Source: JBBQFD01 sp038321575 (GTDB taxonomy: Bacteria; Bacillota_I; Bacilli_A; RF39; UBA660). Taken from it: DNA of 8,142 nucleotides. Where the stretch lies: positions 1 through 8,142 of the forward strand of contig JBBQFD010000028.1 of assembly GCA_038321575.1 (NCBI GenBank), read 5' to 3'. Below the pieces are notes generated by a model, which ran no database searches, was not told the origin of the DNA, and saw only the letters and a program-made list of their open reading frames with translations. Of this stretch, positions 4,754 to 8,142 are shown in pieces (positions within the stretch are counted from its first letter, which is position 1; every line of letters begins with the position of its first letter). A program made the position numbers and the translations under genes.

Positions 4754-6967
4754 ATGAAAACATATATTAAAGGTAATTATCGCAAGAGTATTTATAAATC
4801 TGATAAAGGCTATGTAATAGGTCTTTTTAAGGTTAGGGAAACTAACGATCCTAAGATGGAAGATTTCTTAAATAAAACGGTTACTTTTACTGGTTATTTT
4901 CATGATTTAAATGAAGACGATACATACTTTTTTTATGGGGAGGCAGCTGATCACCCTAAATATGGTTTTCAATATCAAGTAAGTGAATATGAACGTATTA
5001 AACCAGCTGATCAAGATGGTATTATTGCTTTTCTTTCTAGTGATTTATTTTCTGGTATTGGAGAATCAATGGCGCGTAATATTGTTTTAGTACTAGGGGA
5101 TGAGACTTTAGATAAGATTATTAATGATAAGTCATGTTTAATGATGGTTCCTAAACTAAGTACTAAAAAAGCTAATAATATCTATGAAACGTTAATTAAA
5201 TATGAAGAAAGTCATAAAACAATTGTTTATTTAACTGATCTTGGTTTTAATATGAGAGATGCATTAAATATCTATAATATTTATCGTAATAATACTATTT
5301 CTATTATTGAAAATAACATCTTTCAAATTATTGAAGATGTTAATGAATTATCTTTCTTAAAGGTTGATGAAATAAGCCGTCATTTAACCTATTTAGAGAC
5401 TGATCATAGACGAATTGAGGCTTGTATTGTTTATATCATGTCTAACTTAGTATTTGCATCAGGAGATACTTATTTACTTAAAGAAGATATCTATAAAGAA
5501 ACTATTAATTATCTTAAACAAACTATTGATAGTGAGTTATTTTTAGAGTATTTAGATAATCTTAAAAAAGAAGGTAAAATAGTAGTTGAAAATAATTGTT
5601 ATTACCTAAAAAGTATTTATGAAGCAGAAGTAAATATTGTTAAGAAAATACGTATTTTAAATGGTATTCCACCAGTAAAACACAAAAAAATAGATGAGTA
5701 TATTACCGCTTTAGAAGTTAGTAATAATATTATTTATAATGATAAACAAAAAAAAGCGATTACTAAAGCTATGGAAGATAACTTGCTAATTATAACTGGT
5801 GGCCCAGGAACAGGTAAGACTACAATCATTAAAGCCATAACCTCGCTTTATCAACAATTAAATGGTTTAAAATATGATAAATTAGTAGAAGAAGTTGCCC
5901 TTCTTGCACCAACGGGTAGGGCAAGTAAGCGAATGAGTGAGGCTACTTTACTCCCAGCAATGACGATTCATCGCTTCTTGAAGTGGAATAAAGACTCTAA
6001 TGAATTTGGTATTAATGAAAAAAATAAAGATCATAGTAAGTTAATTATTATTGATGAAGTAAGTATGATTGATATTAATTTATTAGATTCGTTATTTAAA
6101 GGACTCACTGATAATATTAAAGTTATTTTTGTGGGGGATTATAATCAATTACCTAGTGTTGGTCCTGGTCAAATTTTAAAAGATTTAATCGAAAGTGATA
6201 TTATTGAAACAATTCATTTAGATTTATTATATCGTCAAGATGAATACTCTTATATACCAACGCTTGCTTTAGAAATAAAAAGTAATACACTAAGTGATAA
6301 TTATTTAGATCCACGTAGTGATTATAGTTTCTTACAATGTAATAATAATAGTATTAAAAGTAATTTACGTACTTTATGTGAGCAAGTTATTAAGAAAGGT
6401 TATGATTATAAACGAGTTCAAATAATGGCACCAATGTATGGTGGTGAAAATGGAATTGATAGTTTAAATAAAGAGTTACAAGAAGTCTTTAATCCTAAAG
6501 ATGATCATAAAAAAGAAATTATTTATGGGGATATTACTTTTCGCGAAAACGATAAGATTTTACAACTAGTAAATATGCCTGATGAGAATATTTTTAATGG
6601 TGATATTGGATATATCAAACAAATTATTTATGCTAATGTATCTGATAGTCATAAAAATGAAATATATGTTGATTATGATGGTAATTTAGTTAAGTATAGT
6701 ACTAAAGACTTTTTAAAAATCAAACATGGTTTTATTATAAGTATTCATAAATCACAAGGTAGTGAATTTGAAATGGTTATAATACCAATTAGTTCTAGTT
6801 ATCATCGGATGTTATATCGTAAACTGATATATACGGGGATAACCCGAGCTAAAAAGAAATTAATTTTATTAGGTGAACCAACGGCTTTTATTTATAGTGT
6901 AGAACACAATAATGAATATTTAAGAAAAACTAGTTTACTAGAAAGACTAATTAATATTTATAAATAG
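4754..6967 (+). CDS. recD2: RecD2-type ATP-dependent 5'-3' DNA helicase (SF1B)
   Basis: ATP-driven single-stranded DNA translocase/helicase moving 5' to 3'. RecD2 proteins work without RecB and RecC and contribute to replication-fork stability and repair. The 737-residue product has the RecD2-specific N-terminal region: an OB-like strand set (about 1-80, starting KGNYRKSIYKSDKGYVIGLF), then helix-hairpin-helix repeats including LFSGIGESMARNI (98-110). RecA-like cores follow. Walker A is GGPGTGKTT (349-357), motif Ia APTGRASKRM (385-394), Walker B IIIDEVSM (431-438), motif III GDYNQLPSVG (461-470) and LLYRQ (491-495). The second core has IHKSQGSEF (664-672) and YTGITRAKKKL (693-703, with the arginine finger in TRAK). 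All motifs look intact. The length is at the normal to short end for the family. It stands alone between a terminator and the next promoter. Confidence 0.96.
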   Translation: MKTYIKGNYRKSIYKSDKGYVIGLFKVRETNDPKMEDFLNKTVTFTGYFHDLNEDDTYFFYGEAADHPKYGFQYQVSEYERIKPADQDGIIAFLSSDLFSGIGESMARNIVLVLGDETLDKIINDKSCLMMVPKLSTKKANNIYETLIKYEESHKTIVYLTDLGFNMRDALNIYNIYRNNTISIIENNIFQIIEDVNELSFLKVDEISRHLTYLETDHRRIEACIVYIMSNLVFASGDTYLLKEDIYKETINYLKQTIDSELFLEYLDNLKKEGKIVVENNCYYLKSIYEAEVNIVKKIRILNGIPPVKHKKIDEYITALEVSNNIIYNDKQKKAITKAMEDNLLIITGGPGTGKTTIIKAITSLYQQLNGLKYDKLVEEVALLAPTGRASKRMSEATLLPAMTIHRFLKWNKDSNEFGINEKNKDHSKLIIIDEVSMIDINLLDSLFKGLTDNIKVIFVGDYNQLPSVGPGQILKDLIESDIIETIHLDLLYRQDEYSYIPTLALEIKSNTLSDNYLDPRSDYSFLQCNNNSIKSNLRTLCEQVIKKGYDYKRVQIMAPMYGGENGIDSLNKELQEVFNPKDDHKKEIIYGDITFRENDKILQLVNMPDENIFNGDIGYIKQIIYANVSDSHKNEIYVDYDGNLVKYSTKDFLKIKHGFIISIHKSQGSEFEMVIIPISSSYHRMLYRKLIYTGITRAKKKLILLGEPTAFIYSVEHNNEYLRKTSLLERLINIYK

Positions 6968-6971
6968 TCTT

Positions 6972-6985
6972 TATTGATATCAATA
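6972..6985. promoter_or_regulatory. 14-base perfect palindrome in promoter spacer, possible operator
   Basis: TATTGATATCAATA is a perfect inverted repeat lying just upstream of the extended -10 at 6990-6998 and covering most of the -35/-10 spacer. A repressor bound there would block polymerase. It lacks a U-tract, so it is not an intrinsic terminator for recD2. The 14-base match is seen directly; the operator role is inference, and AT-rich DNA makes chance palindromes fairly common. Confidence 0.3.
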
Positions 6986-6989
6986 GATA

Positions 6990-6998
6990 TGTTATAAT
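6990..6998 (+). promoter_or_regulatory. Extended -10 promoter of the membrane protein/HAD pair
   Basis: TGT followed by a perfect TATAAT (6993-6998). No clear -35 at standard spacing (TTTATT at about 6970-6975). Predicted start is near 7005, just ahead of AGGAGG at 7008-7013, which is 7 bases from ATG 7021. Because recD2 has no evident terminator, readthrough from recD2 may add to expression. Confidence 0.6.
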
Positions 6999-7020
6999 TT
7001 AAATAATAGGAGGTCTAAAT

Positions 7021-7728
7021 ATGAATAAACAAACAATAAATACTATAGTTGGATTTTTAATAGTAATAATCATTGGTGTTATTTACTTATTAATAAGTGC
7101 TAAATTTAATTCTAAAACAACTGATAATACCAATAAAATCCCCACTAATGCTAATGTTAATGAAGTAATTAAAAGTAGTATCATTAAAAATTATGTTAAT
7201 GTGGTGAAAGTTTTAAAAGTTAATAAAACATATAATATAACAATGACTTTAAATACCGAAAGTGAATTTCGTTTTTATACTGATTTAGAACATCAAGCTG
7301 CTATTTTAATGAATACTTTTAAAGATATAAATGCTGTTATTTATACTACGAGAAATATTGAATATTTATTCAATAAAAGTGATATGGATATCTTATTTGC
7401 TCCCAGTGTTAAAGCAACAACTCTAAAAGTTATAAGTGATTATTATAGTTCATTACCTCTTGATAAAACTTACTTAGGTAATATTAATAATAATTATCTA
7501 ATTTTTGATACAAGTAATTTATGTAATACAGAATATGAAGTTTTATATGAGACTACTGATTTTATTTATAAAGTTAAATGTTCAGAAGTAAATAACCTTA
7601 TATTAATAGACAAGAATCAAGTTGAAAGTAAATTACTTGATGCACTTAATAACCACGTAATTGAACCCGAAGTACTATTAAATAAAGGAATAGATGTCAT
7701 GCGTGTATCTAAAATTATTGCTGAATGA
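7021..7728 (+). CDS. Membrane-anchored protein of unknown function
   Basis: Not recognised. The 235-residue protein begins with a short basic N-terminus and one strong hydrophobic span (about 6-26), followed by an Asn/Thr-rich linker (about 30-45) and a globular part of about 185 residues. Short N-in orientation predicts that the globular part faces outside the membrane. No signal-peptidase II lipobox is present, and the span is long enough to stay as an anchor. The external part has only two cysteines, C168 and C187, flanking EYEVLYETTDFIYKVK, which could form one disulfide. Strand-like alternation (YNITMTLN, AVIYTTRNIEYLF) suggests an alpha/beta fold. AGGAGG sits 7 bases upstream of ATG. 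Its TGA stop overlaps the ATG of the next gene (ATGA), so it is translationally coupled to a HAD phosphatase. Confidence 0.82.
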   Translation: MNKQTINTIVGFLIVIIIGVIYLLISAKFNSKTTDNTNKIPTNANVNEVIKSSIIKNYVNVVKVLKVNKTYNITMTLNTESEFRFYTDLEHQAAILMNTFKDINAVIYTTRNIEYLFNKSDMDILFAPSVKATTLKVISDYYSSLPLDKTYLGNINNNYLIFDTSNLCNTEYEVLYETTDFIYKVKCSEVNNLILIDKNQVESKLLDALNNHVIEPEVLLNKGIDVMRVSKIIAE

Positions 7729-8142
7729 AAATATTAGTAAGTGATTTTGATCGTACTTTTTATACCGCTGATTATTCAAAAAACATTGAATTAATTAATG
7801 ATTTTATTAAACAAGGTAATATTTTTATTATAGCTACTGGACGCAATATAACTAGTTTAGCTAAACATTTTGATTATAACCAAGTTAAATTTCAATATTT
7901 AATTTGTAATGATGGTGGTATTATTTTAGATAGTGATTATAATGTTATAAATCGTCTGGATATGAATCCCAAAACAGCTCATGAAATTTTAAATATAATG
8001 AAAAATGATAATAATATAACTGAGTGTTATGTGGATGATAGTATCATTTTAAATGATACTGCTAATTGTCAAGCTAACACTGTTATTGGAAGTTTCATTG
8101 ATGTTAATAAAGCTAACAACTTACTTAATTTAATTGTTAATA
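7725..8142 (+). CDS. HAD superfamily hydrolase, Cof-type (3' truncated by window)
   Basis: A cytoplasmic haloacid dehalogenase-type phosphatase; 139 residues are visible before the right edge. Motif I is SDFDRT at residues 6-11, with nucleophile D7 and acid/base D9; the position after the second Asp is Arg where most members have Gly. Motif II is IIATGR, with T38. CNDGGII (61-67) matches the NGA-type segment that follows motif II in Cof/type IIB members and leads into the cap domain; the Lys of motif III and the acidic motif IV must lie beyond the window. Substrate is unknown; relatives dephosphorylate sugar phosphates, flavin precursors and similar small molecules. ATG 7725 overlaps the upstream TGA by 4 bases and no good ribosome binding site is seen just upstream, so translation probably relies on reinitiation. 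Confidence 0.88.
   Translation, partial: MKILVSDFDRTFYTADYSKNIELINDFIKQGNIFIIATGRNITSLAKHFDYNQVKFQYLICNDGGIILDSDYNVINRLDMNPKTAHEILNIMKNDNNITECYVDDSIILNDTANCQANTVIGSFIDVNKANNLLNLIVN

Noticed and set aside
6972..6985. Palindrome as a terminator for recD2
   Set aside because: No T-run follows either arm and the stem has no loop; it fits an operator or chance palindrome better.
1..8142. Alternative genetic code with TGA read as Trp, as in Mycoplasma
   Set aside because: TGA ends rsmE and the gene at 7021 at sensible positions, and conserved Trp residues, including that of the thioredoxin active site, use TGG.
1..8142. CRISPR, mobile element, toxin-antitoxin or defence island
   Set aside because: No spaced direct repeats, transposase, integrase, attachment-like repeats or small toxin/antitoxin pairs were found. 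The RecD2 has the full housekeeping layout and is not embedded among defence genes.

Overview
The window reads as a piece of chromosome from a very AT-rich, low-GC Gram-positive bacterium, most likely an uncultured Bacilli/Mollicutes-like lineage. Three things point that way: an RNase HIII with its extra N-terminal domain, a RecD2-type helicase, and the divergent rnhC / cvpA arrangement followed by trxA, which echoes the Bacillus subtilis rnhC-zapA-yshB-polX-mutS2-(...)-trxA neighbourhood. TGA is used as a stop (ends of rsmE and of the gene at 7021) and the thioredoxin active-site Trp is TGG, so the standard bacterial code fits and a Mycoplasma-type code does not. No stretch above about 90 bases lacks a gene. 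I see no tRNA, rRNA, CRISPR array, IS element or phage gene.

Layout. Bases 1-350 are the 3' end of a secreted or surface Gly/Thr/Ser/Ala-rich protein with GLUG-like repeats. It converges on rnhC (minus strand), and both share one perfect 12-bp bidirectional terminator. A short divergent promoter region (1318-1416) serves rnhC leftward and a cvpA-trxA pair rightward, closed by a terminator at 2451-2477. A second unit, rsmE plus two uncharacterised single-span membrane proteins (3215-3880 and 3904-4689), runs from a promoter abutting that terminator to a hairpin at 4697-4728. recD2 (4754-6967) has its own extended -10 promoter abutting that hairpin. A final unit starts at 6990 with an extended -10 promoter whose spacer contains a 14-bp palindrome. 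It encodes a membrane-anchored unknown protein (7021-7728) overlapping by 4 bases a HAD phosphatase that runs off the window.

Functionally, rnhC (removal of RNA from RNA:DNA hybrids) and recD2 (5'-3' helicase) are genome-maintenance genes, trxA handles thiol redox, and rsmE modifies 16S rRNA. The rest are envelope proteins of unknown role. This is mainly housekeeping DNA. The least explained parts are the two bitopic proteins behind rsmE with opposite predicted topologies, and the membrane protein/HAD pair at the right edge. No defence system or other clearly new multi-gene machine is visible.
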